Below are positions 48,181 through 61,665 of a stretch of DNA of 64,000 nt, in pieces. Under the pieces are notes generated by a model. The model was not told the DNA's origin. It searched no databases and saw nothing but the letters and a program-made list of their open reading frames with translations. The translations under genes and the position numbers were made by a program. This stretch comes from Trichuris trichiura (taxonomy: Eukaryota; Nematoda; Enoplea; Trichinellida; Trichuridae). The stretch lies in contig JBAJFE010000041.1 in NCBI GenBank assembly GCA_037903355.1, positions 1 through 64,000 of the forward strand. The letters run 5' to 3'. Position 1 is the stretch's first letter; every line of letters begins with the position of its first letter.

Positions 48181-49127
48181 TTTGTATCTCTCGGCAGATA
48201 CGTGCTAAGCGACAATAATATTTTGTGTTATGCGTATTTAAATTAGTTTCCAACAATGAATGCTGCATAACCGCGTGTGCTTCAAGTGTTTACGTACACC
48301 CATTTGGTTTCCCATTGGACAGTCGTAAAAGTCTAATACTAATACACGTAATTGAAACTAATACGATGAATCAATTAATGGGCTTTCAAAATTTATGCCC
48401 GAAAATGGTATTTCAAGGTAGCTAGAGGAATCCCGAATATTTAAAACTTTCAGAAATTTTCAATTGCTAACCGTTACGGCAAAAATATGCAACCTTAATA
48501 ACAGATGCAACGTTAAGGACATCTCAACGTCTTTGATGGGGTCGTCGGCTTAAACTACAGCTCTGCTTATGTTCAAAGAGCAAAACTGCAAAACCGGACG
48601 AAATGATGTAGTGGAAAAGTGGATTACGGGATATATATCGCCTCACGTAACCTACAGCTATAGTAAAAGAGGAAAATAGTAAGAAGAGCGTTTTGGAATG
48701 CACTCTTTGAAGGGGCGCAGAGTCAGGCGACGTCAGAGGACGTTTCTCAACTACCTTCTATGTCTAAGGGTGAAAAATTCGCTCTCTTCTTTCCAGCACG
48801 TATTGAAAAGCTATTTTTGCTCGTCCGCTTCGCTTATAGAACTCGTCAAAGCTGGACAAACGTTGAAAACTGACAGCATGCCGTTGCTGTCCTAATTTGT
48901 GCGTGAAATCCAAACGGCCTTCGCGCAACGACAGCGAAGCAGTCTTCGTACGACCGGTTCTAGGGCGAATAATACAGATGAGGAAACCAACTGGGGAAGC
49001 GGCGCAAAAATAGTTTAGCATTACTAATTTTAAACAACGCGAAAGAATAGAAGAAAAACTTTTGAATGGCGTGAGTTTGCTTTGTCGCATTTTGGAAGTC
49101 ATAAAAAAAGAGCAATATAAATCGCAC

Positions 49128-49280
49128 CTTGTCTATTACTGTTGCCTCGTCGTTTTTGTCTATGCAGAACCAGAGTACGCACGTAACGGATATGACAAAT
49201 ATGATGACGAAAAAAAGGCAGAAAACAATGACAGCTCCAAAGTAGTCGGCAACGTTCACTTCCTGCTTTAGGCTAACCAT
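49128..49280 (-). CDS. First exon of a possible small single-pass membrane protein
   Basis: ATG at 49280 opens a 51-codon exon with a short polar N-terminus, one strong membrane segment of about 25 residues (FGAVIVFCLFFVIIFVISVT), then WFCIDKNDE and a donor (AAG|GTGCGA). A phase-compatible second exon at 48846-48959 would add 37 residues and a stop (acceptor CGCCCTAG), but other acceptors are possible. The product would be about 88 residues. No family is recognised. Confidence 0.35.
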
Positions 49281-52200
49281 TGCGAGCGTTCACACTAAGC
49301 AGTAGTAGTTGAAATAACGTCGTCGAACAAATACTCGACGAAGCAGTAACCTCTTTGCGGCACGCTGCGACAGGCTCGATGTTCACAGTGTAAATAAGCC
49401 CTATGAGCAAACAGGTTACGCTCAACGACTCGCTAGACTTCACAACCGGTCTGTCCCATTTTCATCCGCTGTAAACAGCGCCCATTGCTGCAATGACATT
49501 CATTGTTGGTAAAGTGGGTGGCGCTTTAATCTCCGATGTTTAGCGATTAAGCATAGCTGATGAGAAAGCATGCTAAAGATACTTTTGTGAAACGAATGGT
49601 AATTTCACACCCGGTGATTGAGTTGGCGCGCTAAAACATGCAACCTAATGTAAAGTATGCATTTCGTCTCTGGCAGAGAGTTACCATGCAAAAGATGCGT
49701 AGACGTTTCGCAAAACCAAGAGACGCTGCGGCTATTTGCCTTTGCTGTCACCTGACTGAGAAAGACTAGTGAAAGTTTAACGAAATGCCAGACAAGAAAT
49801 AAATAAAGGAATGGCAAACATGCGTTCACGAGAATTTATGCAACTCGCCGCATAGAATGGTTAACCGACTCAACTATTCAACCTATTAATAGTTGGATGC
49901 ATGAAAGAATACAAAGTCGAAGTCTTTGTCTCAGTCGACCACATTAGCGTTTGCTTTCTTGGAGTATGCCGACTATAGTTAATCTAATGTGGTATTCATT
50001 CATACTTTTTTTACGACAATAAAAACGTAGCTTCTTTTTAACGATTCCATCCTTTACTGCGGGAAGCAAAAGTCGTTTGTTTGCACAATTGAGTTTCTTT
50101 TACTCAAAGAATTCTCAGAATTAAATTCTGAACTGTTCAGCCTTTAAGTGCCCAGTTTTCCTGCGACACGTTGAGCTATGGTTTACGCTTACATTTAGGC
50201 GCAACCCTGAATGCCAAACGTTTTGTTCAAGGCTTTTATATGGCATGCTGGTCATCATTCAACCAGCGAGGACAATGCTGTACAACACAAGGCAAATTAC
50301 CAAATTTCTGCCCATCGTTTGTTGCACCTATTTAAGCCTAAGCCAAAATATAAGCCTTACATTAAGGCTTACGCATAATAAAGGGCAGATTAGGGCGCTG
50401 TAAAACTTACAGTAGGAATGAACCTGCATTTCTAAAGGGTGGTTGGTACTTTCCGGAGGAATGGATAAGAAGGTTCAAAAGTTCAAAGGGCTAATTGACT
50501 ATTGATAAAACCACATTTTTTCAACGACTTTTCAACTTCCTTTAATGCAAAAAATACAGTATTCTAATCCTCCCCTGTAGCAGCTTTTTAATGACGAGGA
50601 ATCGGCTATGTTGAATTGCGGGTTGAACAGTGGGTGAATACATGGTTAAGAATAACTTTTTTTCAGTACAAACAGCTATATCAATCGTAACAGTCACTGA
50701 CGAAATTCAAGAAAATTTCCCAACGATCATCAATCTTAATCGAGGCTGTATTATAAAACTTAAGCGACCTATTTTGAATTTCACTACTGCGAGCTCTCTC
50801 TGCGCCGTGTGCGGCTTGTTTCTTACTATTCGTACATTCTTTCTTCCAAACTTATTCCGCATGATTGAAAAATTAATAATGGTTCGAAAGCGTGATCTGA
50901 AGACGTGTTATTTAAATGCAAAATAGGCAATTTGGCCCGAACTTGCCGTTTGATCATTTCTCTTTTTCTACACTGTTTATTTATTCGAAATGTTCGCCTA
51001 TAAACGTAGACTGTAAGCATCCGCTCCGCTGATAGTTGCGTTAAAATTTTTCAAGACGAACTGCATTAATTTGAAAAGGTAGCATTATTTCTCGTTCTGA
51101 CGCGCACTGTTCGACAAAATAGCTCAGCTGACACGTTTTGACGCAAACGAGTTAGTTAGGACTGCCGAGGAGCAGCAAGTACTCTTAAGCCAAATATTTT
51201 TATGCTTACTTTTCATACGTTCAGAACATACCGAAAACAGGCAGAAAGGTACGATACGTTTAGGGGAAACATTTGATCGCATCTTACAAAAAATGAGCTA
51301 GAATAAACACTTCAAGCGTAGAAGAAGTACGAAGGCAGTCAAGATGCTTTATTGAGAAACTTTAATCAATTAAAAAACACATCTCGCCAAAAAAAGCGGT
51401 ACATCGAGAAACGCTAAATCAGTAGTATTTACAGTATGAATTAAAATAAATCAGGTTCAAAGAATTGTTCGTCTTAAGCAGAATTTAATTTCAGCATGGT
51501 CCAAACCAGAAACTTTCAACAGCTCCGTAATAAGAAGGCAACAATGTGTCTCTGGATTTTTTCTCGCAAATGGGAAGCCAAGAAAAAGATAGAAGTTAAA
51601 AAGCCACTGCTGGATTTTAAAGTGTTCATACTGCGTGAACCTGCGCTGCTTGTGTTGCTTTTGCTTAACTTAAGCACTGGCGCTGCAAAAATGATTTATA
51701 TGTTTGTTATGTGATAGAAATGCCTGCTTACGATAAGGTTTAAAGGTTTCCATTACGAACGATATGTGCAATTGTACTAGCCGCTGCGCAGTACGTGGTT
51801 ATTTTTGTTTGCGAAAATTTCGGTGTGTCTGATAATTGATGCTTTTAGTGCTGAACGATATGCTGCCGTTCTGGTCCGCTGAGGAGAGGACGAAAAGACA
51901 GTCAGCGATAAAAGCCTAAAGCAGCGGGGGCAAACGATAGGAGCGAAGGACAAGAGATGGAAACATTCGAACTGTTCAGCGTTCACTGTGCGAACCTTCA
52001 TAGCAAAGGAAGCTCCTGAATTTGAATATAAGAAGATATGTAAGAAAGCACCGGAAAGAAGATGTGCAAGCTGGAACTTGAGAGGCGCTGTAAAGCGCCT
52101 CAACAATATGTCTTATAGTTGATCTTTGATTCGCAAATTTATTCTGTGTTGTGGTATCTGTTAATAAACTTCAAAATGCCATACCAGAGAGTGGATGAGC

Positions 52201-53150
52201 AGATTGAGAGAGAATCCTCTGTCACTTTCATGCGCTAAAGACGGGGAAAGCAGTTCTCTGAAAGCTTCACAATATTAATAAAAACTTTGAACGGATAGCT
52301 TATCCGTACCATCATGCTGATTGCCACACCCGTTAGGAGAAATTATGTTTTCAAGGCAATGTAACTAAGCTAAGGGCAAACCGGATTTTGCAAAGAAAAA
52401 ATATCGGCAATCGAGTTCTGTAAGGTTACTTTTAAAATTAAGCTTCTGCTCATGCTGCGTCACAGAGAACTTAATGACTGGCAAACGGGTGCCCGTCGAG
52501 TAGCTCTGAGGACTTGCAGAGCATAAACGTCTGATAGGTTGGCGGAAATAACAGGGGATAAATCATTTAGAACCCATAAATTGAGTTACGCAAATTGGAT
52601 ATATGAAATACTACTCAACAGCAGTCTAAGATTGTTTTTCAGGAAGCAGCACGGAATTTTCATTCCCATGAAACATTTGCTCTTTATTCCCCTGATTAGC
52701 AGTACTGCAGCTTGAACATGAACACTCAAAGCGCCAACTACGGTAACTCGGGCATTATTTTTAAATTTCATACATAATTTTTTTTCGCATCAAAACATGT
52801 ATGAGCAACATCAACTGCGTGAAAATGTAACTAGAAATCACACTGCGCGAATTACGCACTGGGCAATGCATGATAAATGACCGTCCTAATCTGGAAAATT
52901 GCTGCTTCAAAACCATACGTTATAAAGGAGTCCTATGCGCTCACAACCGGTGACTAAGAGAAAGGATTATCCAAAAAAAACTGCAGCAATATTTTTCACA
53001 GTACGAATAAGGAAATCAGGTTCAATGATGCCCAGGCTGCAAGTTACAAGAACTGAAATTAAATTTTAAAGTGTTTTCACTGCGTGAGCATGCGCTAGTT
53101 TTACTACAGGTCTTATATTGGCCCCTGGTGCCATAGATGCTCTAAATTCG
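49281..53150. other. Gene-poor stretch
   Basis: No supported gene. A TTAGGC-type fragment (TTTAAGCCTAAGCC) lies near 50332-50345. A diverged piece of the 34.6-kb foldback family lies near 52150-52215. A minus-strand frame at 49605-49829 begins with a hydrophobic stretch but shows nothing else. Confidence 0.35.
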
Positions 53151-55330
53151 GCAGTTAATGCAATTGGGCTACTCGCCCTGAGCGCAAAGAAGACAGGTTT
53201 TAAGGGACGAGAGCTAGCGAGAGCACCTACTGCTTACTGAAACCATTTCCCATCCAGCAGCGTCATTTGGTAGCCGCAAATACAGAAAACCAGCTTCCCG
53301 CGCACCATTCTCCATTTGACTTGCGTGAAGCGCCTGAAAAGAAAAACAGGCACCTTCGCGCTTGCCACTTTCTTTACCATTTTGTAGGAGCATATCCGCG
53401 CTAGGCTAGCTGTTCCGCAGCTAATGGACGTATAGAGGATGCAGGAGATGACAGCGCCGTATTTTTCAAAATCTGATTACCTCCTTTTCTTTCACATACT
53501 GTATGCAAGTTTTCAAAAAGCATTTTCTCGTATAATTCCCGCTTCCAGCGGCTGCAAACGTATCAGATGAACGCAAGCTTCCCTTTTCATAACCACAGAT
53601 GCTATGTAAGGCACAGTTGATGAAATTCGAGTAAATGCCCGTGGGGTAGAAAGGACGTAATTGAAGAGAATCGAACCAGGCAGACCACCCATCGATTACT
53701 AACGTCCTTTGCTTTGAGCAAGGCAATTGAGGAGCTGCAAAGTCGAAAAAGCGCCTACCAGCGACACTTTTCAATTTCGCTTTGGGTGTACTGTCGTGGA
53801 AGAAAATAGGCACACTTATGCCAGGCGGAAGCACACCATGGCATAACCAACCCTTCCGCAGCCAATGGACATGATTGAGGCGCAGGAGATGACCACGGCG
53901 TATGTTTGAAAATGGAACTATCTGCTTTTCTTTAAGCTACTGTGCGTATGTTTCAGAAAACACCATTTTCTCCATTAATACCGGCTCACATCGGCTGCAA
54001 ACGCTCCAGATAAATGGCGGTTTCGCTCTGTATAACCACAGAAACTCAATAAGGCGCAGTTAGTCAGATTCCGGTAACTCCCTCAAGGAATAAAGGGCAG
54101 ACCTTAGGAGAATCGAGCAAGGCAGACCACCCATCGCTTACTGATGCCCGTTCCCATGCAGCGGAGCCATTTGGGAGCTGCAAAGATAAAAGCCAGCTTC
54201 CAGAGCCCCATTTTCCGTTTCGTTTTGGGTGAAGCGCCGAAGAACAAAAAAGGCATATTTAAGCTCAGAGGCAGCATCCCAAGGGTTACGTAGCCGTCTC
54301 GCTGCTAATGGACGCGTCGGGGGCGCAGCAGGTGACCGCGGAGTATGCTTGAAAATAGAACTACCTGCTTTTCCTTAACCTACTGTACAGAGGTTCTAAA
54401 AAACAGCATTTTTTCGTATAATTCCAGCTTCCAGCGGCTGCAAACGTTCCCCATAAATGGCGGCATTCCTCTGTATAACCACAGATGCTCAATAACGCGC
54501 AATTAAGGAGATTCGGATAAATCCCCCAGGGCATAAAGGAAGGCCTTTAAGAAAATCGAGCCAGGCACAATTCCTATTGCTTACTGATGCCACTGCTATC
54601 CAGGAGGACCATTTTGGAGCTGCGGAGATAGAAAAGCAGCTTTCAAAGCCCCATTTTCCTCTTCGCTATCGAAGAAGCGTCGAGAAATAAAACAGGCACA
54701 TCTACGCCCGGTGAGAGTACATTGTCGCGTAGCGAGCCGTTTTGCAGCTAATGGTCGTTTCAGGGGCGCACGGTATGTCCGCAGCTTATGTTTGACTGTG
54801 CAACTACCTGCTTTTCTCTATGATACTGTACGGAGAAGGTAAAAAGACGACTTTCTCTAGGAATTCCGGCTTCCAGAGCACTCTAGCAGCACTATTTGAC
54901 GGCAGCTGAGATAGAAAACCAGGTTCCCCCGTACCACCTTCTATTTGACTTTCGCTGAAGCGCCCGCGAAGAAAAACAGGTAGATTACCACTCGGCAGTT
55001 TTTTTCCATCACCGCAGAAGCATACTGGCGCTCAGCCAGCCGTTGCGCAGCTAATGAACGTTCCGAGGGCGCAGGAAAGGACCCCACGTATTTTTGAACA
55101 TACTAGTACCTACTTTTCTTTCAGGTACTGTACGCAGGTTTCTAAAAGAGCATTTTTTTGGATTTCTGGTCCCACGTGGCTCCAAACAATCCAGATAAAT
55201 CGGAGTTAATGGACGTGTCGAGGGCGCAGGAGACGACGACCGCGTGGGAGCTTTTAAAATACTACTCTTACCTCCTTTTGTGTAAGTTTTATTGGTCGTT
55301 GACAGACTTGGTCAGAAATAACGACGAAAC
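53150..55330. repeat. Tandem array, unit about 440 bases, diverged
   Basis: The landmark GCTAATGGACG...GGCGCAGGAG recurs near 53421, 53861, 54304, 54747, 55050 and 55205. The first four are spaced by about 440-443 bases; the last two units are shortened by deletions. Other landmarks recur with the same spacing: GGCAGACCACCCATCG near 53680 and 54125, TACCTGCTTTTC..TACTGT, and CCAGCTTCC. Units have clearly diverged, so the array is old. No long frame runs through consecutive units. Confidence 0.8.
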
Positions 55331-55574
55331 AACCCTGAATCACGTGACAGCGCAGTACAACAAAACTAATCATTATCAATAATCAACTGAGAGGTTTTCA
55401 ATGAATCGCAACAACAGGAAAACTGTTTGCGGGATGAAATCTGACTGATTGACAGGTACGCCCCTATTTGTCCCTGAAAGTCATTCCATGATGCACACTC
55501 ACAAGTAAGTTGGAGCAGCTAGACAAAGCGGGAAAACTACATGATGATAAAAGTCGTTTCGGCATGGACTGCAA

Positions 55575-58500
55575 TTATTCCACTTTTCGTTTCAGCGCCG
55601 ATTTGCCGGTGTGAACAAGGCGACAAAATAGGCTGCCGCAGAAGGAACAAACCCGACACGTGTACTTGACGCAGTAGTAGGCAACGACAGCAAAGACGAT
55701 CAAACATGCCACCAGAAAGGCAATAACGTCGACAAGGAAATATTGAAGCAAATTGAGGTCGTCGGCTCCGGACCGAGCGTGGGGTACCTACAAGCAAACC
55801 CGTACGAACCTCTGTTAAACAAGCGACGAAATGCAACCTCTTGATGGCGAAATATGAATTCAACCCAAAAAGCTGCGTGATCTAGCTCTGTGTAGGGCAC
55901 ATCCTGCAGAAGTTCCATAAAGCCAACTGCGCTTTCTTTGTACCTGAAAATCAACTAAGTTGACCACAATAGCTACATTTGAACGTGCTTCCACTTTGAA
56001 TTTGATGTCAGCATCTGCACTGCGTCCACAATTGCTTCTTTGCTTAAATTAGACTTGGGCAACAAGATGCCGGCATTTCTTGCCGTAGCGCGAACAATGT
56101 AGTCACGATGCTCGCTATATATGGGTATGCCGACTATGGGCACGCCATGCCACATACTCTCCACGACGCTGTTCAATCCGCCGTGCGTGATTAAGCCGCG
56201 ACACTTTGGGTGCCCTAGGCGAAAGGTAGAACGCTCTTCGTACAAGTCTAAGGGATTGTCAAAGTTTACCAAGCAAATCCTGTTGAGGAATCCACGAATC
56301 CACCAGCACATTGGAGGGTAAGTCGCTTATTGGTTTACCATCGTATTGCCAAATAACTTTATTGGGCAGAGCGCGAAAAGCTTCCACGAACATTGCCTGC
56401 AAATCATTGACAGTAACGGTAGACATTAGAAAGTCGCGCTTACCACTATCTTGTCGGGCACCTTTCCCCACTTGACTGAAAAACCCGTGGAAAATATAAT
56501 GAAGCCTTTTTCGTTGCTCGCACTGCCCACAAACGTGTCGAACTTCTGAAAACGTAGCTTAAGTTGCTCGAAGGGATATTGACCAAGCAGTTCAACCTTT
56601 TCAAGTGGCTGAGCCTTTCGGCAGTGCATACCGCCAACGAAAACTACTCGAGGCATGAATGGTCGAGGAAAATCGAACAGCGGCGGCGTATTTATGAAGT
56701 TCAAACTGGCGTTGCGTTCAATGTAAAATGCGTCAGGTATTTCTGGATAAAACTTCTTGAAAACAATGTCCAGAGAACGCAGGATAATTCGGTGATGAAT
56801 ATACAAAGTTTTTATATAGGATAGGAAGTTGAAGGAACGCTCCAAAAAATCCATCGAGTCCGTTAGAGCCGTTCCAGGTACTGGTATATACGATGGTGGG
56901 CTTGGACTATGATTGCTCCAGGCTGTTTCGGTGCGCATATGTGTCATTGACCAATATACAAACACCCCTTTGCGCAAGCCGGTTAAAAGCAACCCGCAAG
57001 GGGCAAACAAGTCGTCCACAATAATTAGATCAAAGTCGCGATGAACTAATTTCTAAAAAAAGGACATCTCAGAGTAAAGCTTAACCATGCAAACATGTCG
57101 AAATGAATAATGATAAACAAGCTGAGAGCTCAAATTGATTAAATGAAAAAGTTTTTAAAACATGATGCCTTTGTACGGGAGCGTGTGTTTTCATATTGAA
57201 AATATCTTTATTACGGATTCTCTCCCGTTGAGAAGTAAGCTAAAATGGGGCCAGTATGTAGATAATCAAACCAGAAGAATCTTATTCACGGCTGGATTAT
57301 CGCTACTACGAAATGTTATAAGAAAACACAGATACACTCTAGCAAGACTACGAGCAGATTACATTTGCACGCTGGATTTCCTCAGAACATGGTTACACAA
57401 AAATATTTACGAAACCCTGATCAATCACGTGGAACTCGCCACAAGAACGGTATGCACTTCGCAAAAGCATGTACTAAAAAGGAAATTTGACAACCTTCAA
57501 ATCAGACCCCAGACGATATCTTCACACTCTTACAGGAGCTCTCCACAAAGAAACACTGCGACAAAGCTAAGCACGGGGGTTATTAACCTTAGCTCTGCAC
57601 CTCTAAATGAGAGTGAGAGAACTATATTAGAAAAAGGACTAAACTTCGTCCCAACTCCCAAAAAGCCACCCTTTTCTCGACATCATTGTCTCCATTGAGG
57701 ACAGCCTATCTTCAGTTGACCCAGAGATAGCCACACGGATTAGGAATAGTTTATCTTCAATTATCCTAGGTCACAACTTTAACAACACTCCAAACTTAAA
57801 CCGATACGAGATGAATTGCTTACGTCAACTAAGAAAACAATCCAGCAGAATTATCACAAAAGCAGATAAAGGAAATAGAACAGTTCTACTGGACAGAAGC
57901 ACCTACACTGAAAAGATGACAACTATATTAAACACAGAGAATTACACACCTCTACCCGCCGACCCTACAGAAGCCTCTCGGAAAAATCTCCGTTCTCTTC
58001 TCGTTACGTTTGCCGCAGAGACCAAAGAATCAGAAATATCCAAATTAGCAACACATCTTAAATTCGCGTCGAATTATAGACCCCCTGAGCTATACGGGCT
58101 TCCCAAAGTACACAAACCGGATGTCCCACTAAGACCAATAGTATCTACAATCAACAGCACTACAAGCGAGCTCAGTCGATACTTAAAAAAGATCATCAAA
58201 CCCTTAACCGGCAAAGAACCCTCTTTCGTCAAAAATAGCAAATCTTTCGTCAATGAAATACGAAACCATCACTTGAAACCCGATGAGATTCTAGTTAGTT
58301 ACGATGTAAAAGATTTATTCCCGAGCATTCCAGTGCCAGACACATTGGAGATGTTGTACAGCCTCCTCAATGCAGATACAAGTCTACCCAGCAGAACAAA
58401 GTTAAATCCTTTCACATTATCAAGCTGGTTTCTTTTTGCATGCAAGATGGCAATTACTTCACCTTTGACAACAAATACTACAAACAATCCAGCGGAGTCC

Positions 58501-60418
58501 CAATGGGCAGTTCTTTATCCCCAGTCTTAGCAGAAGTTTTTATGGAAAACCTTGAAAGAAGAATTTTCGAAAACGTAGACAGACAAATCGCCCCACTCCT
58601 CTTCAAAAGATATGTGGACGATATCTTTGTAATTATCAAGGCCGGAAAAGAAGAACAATTTCTACAATTCCTCAACAACATGCGCCCAAACCAGATAGTC
58701 TTCACCATGGAAAAAGAAGAAAACAAAAGTCTTCCCTTTCTAGATGTGCTTATATTCGCACAAATGAAGGGCTTAAAACCAGAGTCTATAGGAAACCCAC
58801 GCAGACTGAACAATATCTCAACTTCTCATCACATCATCCACGATCAGTAATGCGTGGAATCCTCTCCGGAATGGTCGATAGGGCAGTCAATATATGTGAC
58901 CCTGAATATCTACAGCCGGAACTTAACTATATTAGAAAAGTCTTCTACAAAAATCATTATCCTAAATCCTTCATTGACCGAGTATTCAAATACAGGCTAC
59001 ACAAAGGTAAAGCTCCTGATCCTAATACCTCACTATATCCACGTTTAGTTGTTCCATATGTGGCGGGACTAGGTAAAAGATTGGGTTTCAGAGTCTTTTT
59101 CAAAAATTCTCCCAATCTCAGATCAATTCTCCGGACGGACAAAAGGAAAATTCCCATAAACGAAAGAACGGGTCTCATCTACGCGATCGAATGCTCTTGT
59201 TCAGCAGTTTACGTCGGCGAAACAGGGAATACTTTAGAACACCGATTCCAAGAACACATAAGGAAACTAAACAGTTACAACAATGCAAAAAGTAGCCTAC
59301 ACAATATGCACTCCCCAATACCTCGCCGCGGAAGACCAATATTGGATCCAACAAAAACCATGGAAAAGGCAATTCAAGCTTCCGCGGTGGTAGAACATGC
59401 GGTGAATTGCAAACAGCCCCTCCATCCAAGAGCCCTTTGCTATGAAAGTAACCTACACATAAGAAAACTAAAAGAGGCTCTCTATATTAGAAACAACGTG
59501 ACTTTCAACCGAGACCAAGGGGCAGACATTAGTGATTTATGGACAAATATCATTACACTCCACAATTGTTGTTCCCTTAATAGTTGACACAGAAGCTAAA
59601 ATCAATGGGAACTGAAACACTGAAGAAAAATCAAATCACATTTTTGGAACAAAGGGATAAAAAATTGAAAACGAAACTACAAGGTCGGCCCACGTATTAA
59701 CAAATTTCTACAAGAATACTGGCAGCTGACAGACACAGATGAAGAACTTTAAAACTCTCGTTTTAAACGTTGATAAGTGACGAAAGACAAATGTCGTCTC
59801 GGTAACCACCACAAACTTCATTGGACCGCTGAAGACGGGTCGCGGCAGACCCGAAAGCTTCGGAAGGAAGAAAAAATCTTTTTATTTTACTTCTCAACGG
59901 GAGAGAATCCGTAATAAAGATATTTTCAATATAAATGAAAAAGTTGCATAAACAAATAAAACTTGCATTTGTATATATAAACACGTAATCAGGGAAGAGG
60001 TTTGTTTTGTTACCTCAAAGTCAGCCCGCCTCGTTTCTAATGCAACTTCACACATTCGTAATGCCATTGCCCAGTTGGCTGCTTTGCGAGCAGGTTCCGA
60101 AACGCTATCTTTCCAGACAGCTTTGTACACAGAAGCATTCTCGTAAAGAAACATGTTTTGAATGTACGATTCCGGCACTTTGACAGTCCACGAAATATCC
60201 TCGACACCTTTCGGTACTGGAACTCGATCCGGCCTCAGAAAGACGCCCCAGATGGACACGTGGTGCCCACGTTTTACCAATTCCTCGGCCAGATGATACA
60301 TAATCGTTTTGTGGCTTTCATAAACCGACGAAGGAACAAAGAGAACGCGACCAGCCATCACCAAATGCGTTAGAAAAACAGCAGTCGCAAACCATAGCAT
60401 CATGGCGGCTTTCGCCAT
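55575..60418 (-). CDS. UDP-glycosyltransferase (UGT family), complete
   Basis: UGTs transfer a sugar from a UDP-sugar to small lipophilic molecules in the ER lumen. Six phase-matched exons: 60014-60418, 56444-57052, 56270-56396, 55995-56214, 55810-55943 and 55575-55765, giving 561 residues, a normal length. Features in order: a signal peptide (residues 1-22, ending LTHLVMAG); the acceptor-side motif [18 protein letters not shown] with its conserved histidine; [21 protein letters not shown]; the donor-binding signature, [15 protein letters not shown] joined to [20 protein letters not shown]; a membrane segment ([20 protein letters not shown]); and a short cytosolic tail with lysines (KSALKRKVE). 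An acceptor 11 bases earlier in codons (56247) is also in frame but would insert a non-family peptide. A splice-acceptor-like TTTATAG lies about 28 bases upstream of the ATG. Intron 1 (2.96 kb) is almost wholly a Penelope-like element. Confidence 0.92.
57154..59932 (+). mobile_element. Penelope-like retroelement in UGT intron 1
   Basis: The direct repeat AAATGAAAAAGTT flanks the insert at 57141-57153 and 59933-59945 and is a candidate target-site duplication of 13 bases. Just inside the ends are inverted copies of about 50 bases (ATTGAAAATATCTTTATTAC at about 57197 and its inverse near 59910), as seen in the inverted pseudo-LTRs of some Penelope elements. The body encodes a reverse transcriptase followed by a GIY-YIG nuclease on the plus strand, opposite to the host gene. 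Confidence 0.9.
57205..59587 (+). pseudogene. Penelope RT plus GIY-YIG endonuclease, three frameshifts
   Basis: The coding region is open except for shifts near 57665, 58410 and 58790; the start near 57205 is approximate. Segment 1 is the leader with [18 protein letters not shown]. Segment 2 holds the early RT blocks: [33 protein letters not shown] and [14 protein letters not shown] with a catalytic aspartate. Segment 3 holds [16 protein letters not shown] and the catalytic FKRYVDDIF. Segment 4 holds [20 protein letters not shown] and the GIY-YIG nuclease core [20 protein letters not shown] with HRFQEH behind it, ending in a TGA. Domain order and motifs are those of GIY-YIG-bearing Penelope-like elements. 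Frameshifts make this copy inactive, but divergence looks modest. Confidence 0.9.
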
Positions 60419-61665
60419 TTTGGCCGAAAATATGCCTCACGCTTCTATAAAGTAAAGAAAAAGGATTAATCTATTTACGAAAACAATCCCGTCGAGCAGA
60501 AGCTTGGACTACCGCATAAATTGCGGGCGCGCGAACAGCCACCTACTTGCGAGCAATATTGCTTGGCGGCTAAACGAAATGATACGTTAAAAATTGGCCT
60601 TATTGAATTTGCAAACAAAAATCTTCGCGGCTAATCAAAGCAACGCCAACTAGAAGATGCATTTCGCATAGCAGCGACGGTCAATTACTGTTTCTACGGT
60701 AGAAAAATATAAGTTACTTGCACTTCATTTAAACAAATTACAATACGACATTGAAGTTGTTAAAAGGCGTTGTGATTTTTCCTGGAGAATATTTCTGCGC
60801 ATTAACTATTATTCCAAGACGAACTTGCAACAACGGATGCTTAGTATTGTAATTTTAATTTGTTATTTGCCGGTTTGTTACTAACAGCCGCAATCCATTA
60901 CTCTTGTTGACCTCCAGTTGCGTCATGTTCGCTTTATTCGTTAAGTAGGCTTACATTGGAGAATGCTCTTAGCGGGTGGAACTGTTGGAATTACAATCCT
61001 CTCGTTTGACTGTTTTTGCACAATCTATAGGTAGGATAGCAATGTAAAATTTCAAAACACGTTTGGCAGCTATCGCGTTTTCTTTTTAACGCGGTAATTC
61101 CCTTGGGATTAAATTGATGCCACGTTTTTTGGACGAATTTCATTTAACGACAATTTGTACCTTTGCATCTTTCACGCAGCCCATTCTCAATGTGAGTTAG
61201 CGTACTGTACCGTCAAGCAGCTTTGTTTTGTCATATCTAAGTGTCCATATCCTCTTACTAAGCATTTCAATGTTGATTATACCAGCGTATATGCTTTGTT
61301 AAATTTAGGCCATGGATTATGGGTTAGGTTTGTTTCATTCTTGTAATACCGTCAGTTGATGCTGTGCCATCTTCCAATACCTTTTTAATTTAAGCATAAT
61401 TTATTATCTTCATTAAGCTGCTTTTAGGCAAATGAAATTGATCATCTTAAAGTTTGGGTTGCCGTTGGCGTTTTCCTTGCGGATGTAGGAATTATCCGTG
61501 ACATCCGAAGACTTTGGATTGTTAAGAAATAGGTTCGTTTTGAAGCTTGTTGTTGCCTTAAGGCAGGGTTTTTCGCGAACTGAACTTTTGCTCTGCATGT
61601 TTTTACCATACTCTGTTTTTAGAGGACGCATCCGTTTTCCATTGTCCATTCAGTTGTCTTCAGTT
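60419..61665. other. Intergenic between divergent UGT and RS-rich genes
   Basis: The likely promoters of both neighbouring genes lie here. No supported gene or repeat is seen. Confidence 0.4.

Noticed and set aside
56215..56247. Alternative acceptor at 56247 in the UGT gene, also in frame.
   Set aside because: It would insert eleven residues between WIPQQDLL and GHPK, which are normally adjacent in UGTs; kept only as a possible variant.
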